20,720 bases of DNA. It comes from Firmicutes bacterium CAG:646 (GTDB lineage Bacteria > Bacillota > Clostridia > Lachnospirales > Lachnospiraceae). Below the pieces are notes generated by a model, which was given only the letters and a program-made list of their open reading frames with translations, did not search any database and was not told the origin of the DNA. This document shows, piece after piece, positions 1 to 6,314 of the stretch (its first letter is position 1; every line of letters starts with the position of its first letter). Position numbers and translations under genes: made by a program. Where the stretch lies: NCBI GenBank assembly GCA_000432335.1, contig HF995372.1, positions 32,274 to 52,993 on the forward strand, given 5' to 3'.

Positions 1-1734
1 CTGGAAAATCAGCGCCGTCTGGAGAAAGGAATTCCAGGAGCTCCAAGAACGAAAATGGCAACTTCCAGAGAATTTTTCGAGACTTTGGATAAAAATGTTA
101 CAGGAAAGAAATATCTTCCTACATGGGTAGGGGAGCTGTATCTGGAATATCACAGAGGAACCTACACCTCTATGGCAAGAAATAAAAAATATAACAGACG
201 TTCTGAATTTGCTTATCAGAATGAAGAGATGTATGCAATTTTGGATCAGCAGCTTTGCGGCGGTTCCTATCCAGAAAAAGAGTTAAAGGAAGGCTGGGAA
301 GTGATTTTGAGAAATCAGTTCCACGATATTCTTCCGGGATCTTCCATCAAAGAAGTATACGATGATTCCAAAGAAGAATACGAAGAAATTTTGGCAGCTA
401 GCAAAGATATGACGGCGAAAACGCTGGCGCATATTGCAGAACATGTGGATGCGCCGAAGCATTCCCTGGTGGTGTATAATCCCAACAGTGCGCCTGCATC
501 GGAGTTGGTAGTGTTTGCATTGCCGGAAGGTGTTACAGTTCCTTCTGTTTATGACGGAGAGGAAAAACTGGCAGTACAGAAAACCATGGATGGTTCCTGG
601 GTTTTCTTTGCAAAGAATGTTCCGGGAAAAGGTTATAAGACCTTTATGGTAAAAGAAGAAGCGGCAGATCAGACGCCGTCCATGGAAGTTTCCACCGAAG
701 TAATGGAAAATGATTTCTTCCGTGTGGAATATAATGAAAAAGGTCAGTTTGCAAGAATTTTTGATAAGAGAGCAAATCGTGAGATTCTGAAGCCGGGACA
801 GGCGGGAAATGTGATCGTAAGTTATGAAGATCGTCCTCACAACTATGATGCCTGGGATGTGAATAATTATTATACGGAAAAATCCTGGGATATCGATCAG
901 GTAGAATCCATGGAAGTGGTGGAAAATGGACCGGTGAGAGCCTGTGTAAAGGTAGAACGGAAATATCTCGATTCCGTGATTACCCAGTATATTTATCTGT
1001 ATAAAGAACTGGCAAGAATCGATATTCGAAATGTGATCGATTGGAAAGAGCATCAGATTTTCGTGAAGGATTATTTCCCAGTGGACGTACATACCAACGA
1101 AGCGACTTTTGATATTCAGTATGGTAACGTAAAACGGGATACCCATGATAATACTTCTTGGGATTTTGCAAAATTTGAAGTATGCCATCACAAATGGCTG
1201 GATGTGTCCGAGGATGGTTACGGCGTAAGTATGATCAATGACTGTAAGTATGGCGTCAGTGTTCGTGGAGGTCTGATCGGAATGTCCATGTTGAAATCGG
1301 CAATCCATCCAAACCCGGATGCAGACAAAGAGATGCATGAATTTACATACTCCATTTATCCGCATCAGGGAGACTGGAGAGTAGCCGGAACAGTGACACA
1401 GGCATATCAGGTGAATAATCCGCTGACTGCTGTATGGAAAGAAAATGAAACGGGAAGTGAAAGCCCGGTATATTCTTTCGTATCTTCCGATCAGGAAAAT
1501 GCAGTGGTAGAAGTGGTGAAGAAAGCAGAGGATTCCGATGATGTGATCGTCAGATTGTATGAGTGCTATAATAGAAGAACTCCGGTAACTCTTACCTTTG
1601 GTAAGAAGCTGGATAAGGTGTACGAGTGCAACATGATGGAAGAGGGAGAAATTCCGGTGGAATTTTCAGAGAATCAGGCAGTGTTTGAGATGAAGCCGTA
1701 TGAAATCAAGACACTGAAAGTAAAAATGAAATAA
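1..1734 (+). CDS. Alpha-mannosidase, glycoside hydrolase family 38 (5' truncated by window edge)
   Basis: The frame is open from base 1 to the TAA at 1732-1734, giving 577 visible codons of a protein whose family is usually about 1000 residues. The N-terminal catalytic barrel lies outside the window. The methionine at 55 is internal, because the codons before it (LENQRRLEKGIPGAPRTK) continue the same protein. Visible parts fit GH38: the end of the catalytic domain, the helical middle domain with WEVILRNQFHDILPGSS, and then the beta-rich C-terminal domains ending in YEIKTLKVKMK. GH38 enzymes hydrolyse terminal alpha-mannosides, here probably from host or yeast glycans or oligosaccharides. No signal peptide can be judged. 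The gene is followed by a long hairpin and is unrelated to the division cluster downstream. The family call is firm; the exact linkage specificity is unknown. Confidence 0.9.
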   Translation: MENQRRLEKGIPGAPRTKMATSREFFETLDKNVTGKKYLPTWVGELYLEYHRGTYTSMARNKKYNRRSEFAYQNEEMYAILDQQLCGGSYPEKELKEGWEVILRNQFHDILPGSSIKEVYDDSKEEYEEILAASKDMTAKTLAHIAEHVDAPKHSLVVYNPNSAPASELVVFALPEGVTVPSVYDGEEKLAVQKTMDGSWVFFAKNVPGKGYKTFMVKEEAADQTPSMEVSTEVMENDFFRVEYNEKGQFARIFDKRANREILKPGQAGNVIVSYEDRPHNYDAWDVNNYYTEKSWDIDQVESMEVVENGPVRACVKVERKYLDSVITQYIYLYKELARIDIRNVIDWKEHQIFVKDYFPVDVHTNEATFDIQYGNVKRDTHDNTSWDFAKFEVCHHKWLDVSEDGYGVSMINDCKYGVSVRGGLIGMSMLKSAIHPNPDADKEMHEFTYSIYPHQGDWRVAGTVTQAYQVNNPLTAVWKENETGSESPVYSFVSSDQENAVVEVVKKAEDSDDVIVRLYECYNRRTPVTLTFGKKLDKVYECNMMEEGEIPVEFSENQAVFEMKPYEIKTLKVKMK

Positions 1735-1744
1735 AAATAAGTGG

Positions 1745-1823
1745 AATCGACCGCAGCTATCGAAAATAATAATTCGCATATATATGCGTCTGATTTTCAG
1801 TATGGTGGCTGTGGTCGATTTTT
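1745..1823 (+). terminator. Long nested hairpin with U-run after the mannosidase gene
   Basis: Bases 1745-1757 pair with 1808-1820 over 13 bp (one G-U pair), and the 3' arm runs into TTTTT at 1819-1823. The 50-nt interior holds two more arms on the same axis: GAAAAT (1762-1767) with ATTTTC (1793-1798), and the self-complementary CGCATATATATGCG at 1775-1788. It starts 11 bases after the stop codon, so a rho-independent terminator is the simplest reading. The loop is unusually long for one. Confidence 0.65.
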
Positions 1824-1851
1824 GATGTAAAGCAGAAGGGGGTTGATTAAT

Positions 1852-1941
1852 ATGAAATTATCGTCTGTTCATCATATTGTAATTATTGTATCTGACTATG
1901 AAAAAGCAAAGGAGCTTCTTGGTACTTTTGGTTTTAATTGA
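1852..1941 (+). pseudogene. N-terminal remnant of a VOC/glyoxalase-family protein
   Basis: An ATG at 1852 with an upstream AGAAGGGGG (1832-1840) opens a 29-codon frame that ends at TGA 1939-1941. Its peptide begins MKLSSVHHIVIIVSDYEKAK, which is how VOC superfamily (glyoxalase I/bleomycin resistance-like) proteins of Firmicutes begin, including the metal-binding histidine position in the first beta strand. Those proteins are about 125 residues, so the remaining three quarters are missing. The residues after the match (ELLGTFGFN) look like a compressed version of the usual EFY-x-x-LGF, suggesting a small internal deletion as well. I read it as a decayed gene. The family match rests on recall of the typical N-terminus, not on an alignment. 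Confidence 0.5.
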
Positions 1942-2109
1942 CTTTGTTCGCAGCTTGGCTTACAATATAAAGCAAAGTTACATAAGAGAAAACCAAAATT
2001 TTATGGTAAGGAAAAGAAATAATCGAGGTTGGAGGATTTGCGTTGTATACGATGTATCAGGATGAACTTCTGACAGGCTCCTATGATTATCCAGAGGAGG
2101 CGTGAGATT
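1942..2109 (+). other. Coding-like scraps before the DUF3791 gene; no intact gene
   Basis: Two short open stretches look like C-terminal ends of lost proteins. One runs from 1942 to the TAA at 2020-2022 and ends in a lysine-rich tail (LHKRKPKFYGKEKK). The other runs from about 2023 to the TGA at 2103-2105 and ends in TGSYDYPEEA. Neither has a plausible start with a ribosome binding site and I do not recognise either family. Their stop codons fall where gene ends would be expected, which favours truncated genes over random sequence. Confidence 0.3.
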
Positions 2110-2337
2110 ATGAGTAAAGAGACTAATTTTTTGATTTACTGCGTGGAGCGTTACCGACATTTTAAAGGTCTGAGCGGAGAAGAAGTTGCAAAGCTCTTTG
2201 ATTTGTATAATATCTATGGATACATTATCAGGTATTTCGAAGCATTGCATACAATGGGGGATCATTGTATTGTACAGGACATTGACGAATATATTGGAAG
2301 CATGACAAAAGCTGTCAGATGCCAGCAAATCCTTTAG
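2110..2337 (+). CDS. DUF3791 domain protein, 75 residues
   Basis: The start ATG at 2110 is preceded by AGGAGG (2095-2100) at good spacing. The in-frame ATG at 2083 lacks such a site and would add an unrelated arginine-rich stretch. The protein begins MSKETNFLIYCVERYRHFKG and continues through LSGEEVAKLFDLYNIYGYII to EALHTMGD and QDIDEYI, the pattern of the small DUF3791 family in Clostridia. Members are usually 65-80 residues and often sit beside DUF3990 genes in what look like two-gene accessory modules; no DUF3990 gene is visible here. The biochemical role is not known. It is soluble, with no membrane segment or signal peptide. It lies between decayed fragments, so it may be an orphan survivor of a larger module. 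The length is normal for the family, so the gene itself appears intact. Confidence 0.7.
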   Translation: MSKETNFLIYCVERYRHFKGLSGEEVAKLFDLYNIYGYIIRYFEALHTMGDHCIVQDIDEYIGSMTKAVRCQQIL

Positions 2338-2370
2338 GACGGAGATAAAGAAAAATAGAGGAAGAAATTA

Positions 2371-2439
2371 TATGGCAGAATTGAGTCTGAAATAAATAAT
2401 AGACCGCCTGAATGCGGAAGTTATGCGACCATGACAATT
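2371..2439 (+). pseudogene. Possible N-terminal remnant of a PglZ (BREX phosphatase-like) gene
   Basis: An ATG at 2371 follows a purine-rich AGAGGAAGAA (2357-2366). It reads MAELSLK, a TAA stop, then IIDRLNAE. With CAA (Gln) in place of TAA this closely resembles what I recall as the start of clostridial BREX type A PglZ proteins (…LKQIxDxLNAEF). The match stops after about 16 codons. A single C-to-T change plus loss of the rest would explain it. The match is short and from memory, so it is tentative. Confidence 0.25.
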
Positions 2440-2685
2440 TAACAGACACCGTCTGTTGAATTTGAGAGCATTGGTAAAAACGACGTATAAATTGAAAGTT
2501 GGAAACCGATTGGCGAGCTTTGCAAAACTTCTCTAATTTCATTCAGCTTAGAATTCGTGTATGTTAAATCGTTCAAGATTATCGTCCCTTTCCAAATGTA
2601 TTAAAGCAAGTATCGTATAAAAGGGATCGCATTTCTATAAGGTATGTTCCCCCATATTTCCTATTATGTATTTTGTCTGATAAGA
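2440..2685. other. Gene-free AT-rich stretch
   Basis: No frame here has a start with a ribosome binding site or a recognisable product. A 34-codon open stretch (about 2424-2535) looks coding-like but has no start. An imperfect inverted repeat pairs TCCCTTT (2584-2590) with AAAGGGA (2620-2626). With the scraps upstream it reads as decayed sequence between the mannosidase and ychF units. Confidence 0.4.
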
Positions 2686-2714
2686 TTGAAAAACCAAAAA
2701 CCTTATGCTATACT
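2686..2714 (+). promoter_or_regulatory. SigA-type promoter for ychF
   Basis: TTGAAA (2686-2691), a 17-base spacer and TATACT (2709-2714), with a TG at 2706-2707 giving an extended -10. Transcription would begin near 2721, leaving a leader of about 125 bases before ychF. The leader contains a weak hairpin (AACCC 2804-2808 with GGGTT 2820-2824) of unknown meaning. Confidence 0.7.
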
Positions 2715-2845
2715 TTATACTTGCATTAGGCTTTGAATTAGTTACGCCGCCATAAAACAAAATGGTGTAAAAAGGGTGTAATAAAAATATAGAGAAAGGT
2801 GAGAACCCGCATAAATCAAGGGTTTCTGAGTAGGTAAATAGTAAA

Positions 2846-3943
2846 ATGAAATTAGGTATCGTAGGTTTGCCAAATGTAGGCAAGAGTACATTGTTCAATT
2901 CTCTCACCAAGGCAGGAGCAGAATCCGCCAATTATCCCTTCTGTACCATCGATCCCAATGTGGGGATTGTTCCGGTTCCGGATGAACGACTGAAACTTCT
3001 GGGAGATTTTTATCAGTCCAAGAAAGTGACTCCGGCAGTAATCGAATTTGTGGATATCGCAGGTCTGGTGAAGGGCGCTTCCAAGGGTGAAGGTCTGGGA
3101 AATCAGTTTTTGGCAAATATCCGTGAGGTGGATGCGATTGTTCATGTGGTTCGGTGTTTTGAAGATACCAATGTGATTCATGTAGATGGAAGTATCGATC
3201 CGGTGAGAGATATCGAGACGATCAATCTGGAATTGATTTTCTCTGATCTGGAGATTCTGGAGAGAAGAATTGCTAAAACTACTAAAACAGCCCGTATGGA
3301 CAAAACAGCGGCAAAAGAACTGGAACTGCAGAAACGGATCAAGGATCATCTGGAAGCTGGGAAACCGGCAATTACGCTGGAAGTGGAAGATGAAGATGAG
3401 AAGATATGGATGTCCGAATATAATCTTCTCACTGCAAAACCGGTGATTTTTGCGGCAAATGTGGCAGAAGATGAGCTGGCGGATGATGCGGCTTCCAATC
3501 CTCATGTACAGGCCGTGCGAGAATTGGCAAAAGAACAGAACAGCGGAGTTTTTGTAATTTGCGCGCAGATCGAGCAGGAAATTGCGGAACTGGACGAGGA
3601 TGAGAAGAAAATGTTTCTGGAAGATCTGGGGATTCAGGAATCTGGTCTTGAGAAGCTGATCAAGGCAAGTTATGAGCTGTTGGGACTGATGAGTTTCCTG
3701 ACTGCCGGAGAGGATGAGACAAGAGCATGGACGATCAAGATTGGAACGAAAGCGCCTCAGGCTGCCGGAAAAATTCATACAGATTTTGAGAGAGGATTTA
3801 TCAAGGCAGAGGTGGTAAACTACAAAGATCTTCTGGATTGTGGTTCTTATGCGGGAGCCAGAGAAAAAGGGCTGGTAAGAATGGAAGGAAAAGAATATAT
3901 TGTAAAAGATGGAGATGTGATTCTTTTCCGGTTTAATGTGTAA
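2846..3943 (+). CDS. ychF: YchF/OLA1-family ribosome-binding ATPase
   Basis: 365 residues, the normal length of this universally conserved Obg-related P-loop NTPase. The P-loop is GLPNVGKST (residues 7-15). The switch/Walker B region is DIAGLVKGASKGEGLGNQF around residue 70. The G4 element is NVAED at 205-209, the NxxE form that gives YchF proteins their ATP rather than GTP preference. The last ~85 residues form the TGS domain (FLTAGEDETRAWTIKIGTKA … DGDVILFRFNV). The protein binds ribosomes and has been linked to translation quality and oxidative stress. It has its own promoter and a strong terminator, so it is a single-gene unit. The ribosome binding site is weak (TAGGT at 2831-2835), but the start is fixed by the conserved MKLGIVGLPNVGK N-terminus. 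Confidence 0.97.
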   Translation: MKLGIVGLPNVGKSTLFNSLTKAGAESANYPFCTIDPNVGIVPVPDERLKLLGDFYQSKKVTPAVIEFVDIAGLVKGASKGEGLGNQFLANIREVDAIVHVVRCFEDTNVIHVDGSIDPVRDIETINLELIFSDLEILERRIAKTTKTARMDKTAAKELELQKRIKDHLEAGKPAITLEVEDEDEKIWMSEYNLLTAKPVIFAANVAEDELADDAASNPHVQAVRELAKEQNSGVFVICAQIEQEIAELDEDEKKMFLEDLGIQESGLEKLIKASYELLGLMSFLTAGEDETRAWTIKIGTKAPQAAGKIHTDFERGFIKAEVVNYKDLLDCGSYAGAREKGLVRMEGKEYIVKDGDVILFRFNV

Positions 3944-3952
3944 AGAATATGT

Positions 3953-3998
3953 TTTGAGCGTAACAACAGAAAATCAGGTTGTTGCGCTCAAATTTTTT
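3953..3998 (+). terminator. Strong rho-independent terminator after ychF
   Basis: Bases 3953-3967 pair with 3978-3992 over 15 bp (one U-G pair), with a 10-base loop, followed by six T (3993-3998). The arms are TTTGAGCGTAACAAC and GTTGTTGCGCTCAAA. It begins 10 bases after the ychF stop and insulates the division cluster from ychF transcription. Confidence 0.92.
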
Positions 3999-4167
3999 GT
4001 GGGATTTTCCTCCACCGAAACGGTGGGAGAAGAGAAAGGAATCGTAACAAAGATTTAAGAAATAGGGTTGACACAAGATATTGTAGGAAATGGAAAAAGT
4101 TCACAAAAGATCTTGTGGTTTTTTGTGAAAAACTCGAAAAAAGGCGCATTTTTTCCAAAATTTACCC
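3999..4167. other. Intergenic region upstream of the dcw promoter, with inverted repeats
   Basis: No gene is visible. It holds a small hairpin (CCACCG 4012-4017 with CGGTGG 4021-4026). It also holds two interleaved inverted repeats: CACAAGAT (4072-4079) with ATCTTGTG (4110-4117), and TTCACAAAA (4100-4108) with TTTTGTGAA (4121-4129). A TTGACA at 4068-4073 has no matching -10 box. The repeats lie 40-95 bases upstream of the -35 box, where an additional regulator could bind; that is inference. Confidence 0.4.
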
Positions 4168-4196
4168 TTGCATTATCCGTCTATTTGGCTTAGAAT
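4168..4196 (+). promoter_or_regulatory. SigA-type promoter of the dcw cluster
   Basis: TTGCAT (4168-4173), a 17-base spacer and TAGAAT (4191-4196). The predicted start is near 4203, giving an unusually long leader of about 210 bases before mraZ. The MraZ-type boxes begin nine bases after the -10 box, so a bound protein would cover the start site. Confidence 0.75.
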
Positions 4197-4204
4197 AAAA
4201 AGCA

Positions 4205-4251
4205 TAAGTGGTAGAAAGTGGAGGAAAGTGGCGCAAAAGGGAGGAAGTGTG
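4205..4251 (+). promoter_or_regulatory. MraZ-box array (operator) at the dcw promoter
   Basis: TAAGTGG (4205), AAAGTGG (4215), AAAGTGG (4225) and AAAAGGG (4235) follow at an exact 10-bp period; a fifth degenerate copy (AAGTGTG, 4245) continues it. This resembles the AAAGTGK repeats described as the MraZ operator in Mycoplasma and the phased direct repeats bound by MraZ in proteobacteria. The 10-bp period puts each box on the same face of the helix, as expected for the ring-shaped MraZ oligomer. The position over the transcription start suggests autorepression. Confidence 0.8.
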
Positions 4252-4330
4252 GCAGCATAGTCCCTAAAAGCGTCCAAGGAGCAAACAAGCAGTCAGACTG
4301 ATTTTGCAGGTGAAGGGTTAAGCCGCGAAA

Positions 4331-4390
4331 GATATCTGGCGGTGATTCGGTTGGGGAGAGACCGATGCTTCAGTCGGGAAAAGTCCCGGA
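4331..4390 (+). other. Potentially structured mRNA leader of mraZ
   Basis: Two local hairpins can form just before the mraZ ribosome binding site: TCGGTT (4347-4352) with GACCGA (4360-4365), and CGGGA (4375-4379) with TCCCG (4384-4388) closed by an AAAG loop. GATATCTGG (4331-4339) could pair with CCGGATAT (4386-4393) around them. This is a by-eye fold. It matches no riboswitch class I know. Confidence 0.3.
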
Positions 4391-4412
4391 TATTCCAAAG
4401 AGGGTAAATTCT

Positions 4413-4844
4413 ATGTTCATGGGAGAGTATAGTCATACGATTGACACAAAGGGAAGATTGATCATACCGTCCAAGTTTCGCGAAGACCTGGGAGAGGAAT
4501 TCGTTGTAACGAAAGGTTTGGATGGCTGCCTTTCCATTTATCCTATGGAAGAATGGAAAATCTTTGAAAAAAAACTGGAAGCTTTACCACTTACCAACAA
4601 GAATGCCAGAAAGTTTTCACGATTTTTCGTGGCAGGAGCATCCATCTGTGAGCTGGATCGGCAGGGGAGGATTCTCGTTCCGGCGACGTTGCGGGAATTT
4701 GCAGGTCTGGAAAAGGATGTGGTACTTACTGGTAATCTGAACCGTATCGAGGTTTGGAGTAAAGCGAAGTGGAGTGAGAATAACGATTACGATGATATGG
4801 ATGCCATTGCCGAGGATATGCAGGAGATGGGCATAGTCATCTGA
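4413..4844 (+). CDS. mraZ: Transcriptional regulator MraZ
   Basis: The chosen ATG at 4413 gives 143 residues, the family length, and follows AAAGAGGG (4397-4404). An in-frame ATG at 4365 would add 16 residues absent from the family. The protein begins MFMGEYSHTIDTKGRLIIP and carries the two SpoVT-AbrB-like half domains, each with its DxxxR signature: DTKGR at 11-15 and DRQGR at 82-86. MraZ is a ring-forming DNA-binding protein that controls the dcw operon, generally as a repressor counteracted by RsmH. It is the first gene of the cluster, with a matching box array over the promoter, and lies 16 bases ahead of rsmH. The C-terminal acidic helix (NDYDDMDAIAEDMQEMG) is normal for Firmicutes. Confidence 0.97.
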   Translation: MFMGEYSHTIDTKGRLIIPSKFREDLGEEFVVTKGLDGCLSIYPMEEWKIFEKKLEALPLTNKNARKFSRFFVAGASICELDRQGRILVPATLREFAGLEKDVVLTGNLNRIEVWSKAKWSENNDYDDMDAIAEDMQEMGIVI

Positions 4845-4860
4845 TGAAGAGGAGAAGACT

Positions 4861-5808
4861 ATGGAATTTAAACATAAATCCGTATTACTGAAAGAAACCA
4901 TTGACAATCTGAATGTAAAATCGGATGGTATCTATGTGGACGGAACTTTAGGTGGAGCAGGGCATGCTCTGGAAGTGTGTAAATTATTATCTGCCACGGG
5001 GAGATTCATAGGAATAGACCAGGACGATGCGGCAATAAAGGCAGCGACGGAGCGTCTGCGGGAGTATAAGGATCAGACGACCATTATCCGCAGCAATTAT
5101 TGCAGCATGGTCCCGGAGTTAAAAAAAAGGGGAATCAGCTCTGTAGATGGAATTGTGCTGGATTTGGGAGTATCCTCATATCAATTAGATAATGCAGAGC
5201 GTGGATTTACGTATCGGGAGAATGTGCCTCTTGATATGCGTATGGATCAGAGACAGGATCTTACAGCAGAAGATATCGTGAATACTTATAGCGAGAGTGA
5301 TCTGTACAGAATCATCCGGGATTATGGAGAGGACAAGTTTGCCAAGAACATTGCCAAGCATATCTGTCTGGCAAGGGCCAAGAAGCCGATTCATACGACA
5401 GGAGAACTGACAGAGATTATTAAACGGGCGATCCCCATGAAGATCAGAGCAACGGGAGGACATCCTGCGAAAAGAACGTTTCAGGCGCTTCGGATCGAAT
5501 TGAATCATGAATTGGATGTGCTTCGCGACTCGCTGGACGGGATGATTGAGTTTTTGAATGATGGAGGAAGAATCTGTGTGATTACTTTCCATTCTCTGGA
5601 GGACCGGATCGTGAAAACGATTTTCCGAAGAAATGAAAACCCTTGTACATGCCCTAAGAATTTTCCGGTATGCGTATGTGGAAATGAATCCAGAGGAAAA
5701 GTGATAACAAGAAAACCAATCCTTCCATCTGAGGAGGAGCTGGAAGAAAACAGTCGTTCCCAAAGCGCGAAACTTCGTGTTTTTGAACGGCGTGTTTCTC
5801 GTGTTTAA
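4861..5808 (+). CDS. rsmH: 16S rRNA (cytosine-1402 N4)-methyltransferase RsmH (MraW)
   Basis: 315 residues, start ATG 4861 with AAGAGGAG at 4847-4854. The SAM-binding motif is DGTLGGAGH (residues 27-35), followed by GIDQDD. Next come the family signatures VLDLGVSSYQLD, RGFTYRENVPLDMRMD, GHPAKRTFQALRIELN and VITFHSLEDRIVK. A cysteine cluster CTCPKNFPVCVC sits near residue 260, as in many Firmicute RsmH proteins. The protein ends with the conserved KPILPSEEE … SQSAKLRVFER. It methylates N4 of C1402 in the ribosomal P site and acts in the cytoplasm. In the family's usual order it directly follows mraZ; RsmH is also reported to oppose MraZ. Confidence 0.97.
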   Translation: MEFKHKSVLLKETIDNLNVKSDGIYVDGTLGGAGHALEVCKLLSATGRFIGIDQDDAAIKAATERLREYKDQTTIIRSNYCSMVPELKKRGISSVDGIVLDLGVSSYQLDNAERGFTYRENVPLDMRMDQRQDLTAEDIVNTYSESDLYRIIRDYGEDKFAKNIAKHICLARAKKPIHTTGELTEIIKRAIPMKIRATGGHPAKRTFQALRIELNHELDVLRDSLDGMIEFLNDGGRICVITFHSLEDRIVKTIFRRNENPCTCPKNFPVCVCGNESRGKVITRKPILPSEEELEENSRSQSAKLRVFERRVSRV

Positions 5809-5823
5809 AGGAGATAAGTATCA

Positions 5824-6306
5824 ATGGCCAACAGTAACAGAAGGGTAAGTTCAGGATCGGATCAGTATGAACGGTATCTCTATGAAGGAAATGCCGTCAG
5901 AAAAATTCAGGCCATACCACAGGACAAGCCGGTGAGGAAGCCTGTGAGCCGTACTGCATCCAGAAATCGTGCGAAGGCCAGGAGAATGAGCAGGGGCTAT
6001 GTGTTGTTTCTTGCAGCCATCTCTACGGCGGCGCTGTTTATGTGTGTGCGGTACCTGCAGTTGAAATCGCAAATTACAACCCAGACGAAACAGATCGCTG
6101 TGATCGAGTCGAATATCAGCCAGTTGCGGGCAGATAATGATGCGCTTTATAACAGTGTTCTGGCATCGGTGGATTTAGAATACATTAAGAATATTGCAAT
6201 GAACCGTCTGGATATGGATTATCCAAAGCAGGATCAGATTTATCAGTTTGATACAGCAGAAAACAGTTATGTGCGTCAATATCGGGATGTACCCAATGCA
6301 GAATAG
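5824..6306 (+). CDS. ftsL: FtsL-like cell division protein
   Basis: 160 residues, start ATG 5824 with AAGGAGAT (5808-5815) overlapping the rsmH stop. The topology is that of FtsL: a basic cytoplasmic N-terminus (residues 1-57, rich in R and K), one membrane segment at about 58-78 (YVLFLAAISTAALFMCVRYL), then a coiled coil at about 80-115 (KSQITTQTKQIAVIESNISQL). The extracytoplasmic end contains IKNIAMNRLDMDYPKQDQI, the AxxxLGM-like region common to FtsL/DivIC proteins. FtsL binds DivIC and FtsQ/DivIB and activates FtsW-FtsI. The assignment rests on topology and on position between rsmH and the PBP gene, because FtsL sequences diverge strongly. The 57-residue cytoplasmic part is long for the family. 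Confidence 0.85.
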   Translation: MANSNRRVSSGSDQYERYLYEGNAVRKIQAIPQDKPVRKPVSRTASRNRAKARRMSRGYVLFLAAISTAALFMCVRYLQLKSQITTQTKQIAVIESNISQLRADNDALYNSVLASVDLEYIKNIAMNRLDMDYPKQDQIYQFDTAENSYVRQYRDVPNAE

Positions 6307-6314
6307 GTGAGAAA

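Noticed and set aside
283..1365. A 360-codon minus-strand frame inside the mannosidase gene
   Set aside because: It shows the same antisense composition, and the plus strand encodes well-matched GH38 sequence over the same bases.
2315..2931. Minus-strand small frames between the DUF3791 gene and ychF
   Set aside because: No ribosome binding sites and no recognisable products; one overlaps the conserved ychF N-terminus.
4068..4096. TTGACA at 4068-4073 as a second dcw promoter
   Set aside because: The bases at 15-19 spacing (around ATGGAA/TGGAAA) do not form a credible -10 box, whereas TTGCAT-17-TAGAAT downstream does.
4365..4412. An upstream ATG at 4365 as the mraZ start
   Set aside because: It would add 16 residues not found in MraZ proteins and lies inside a leader hairpin; the ATG at 4413 has AAAGAGGG at normal spacing.
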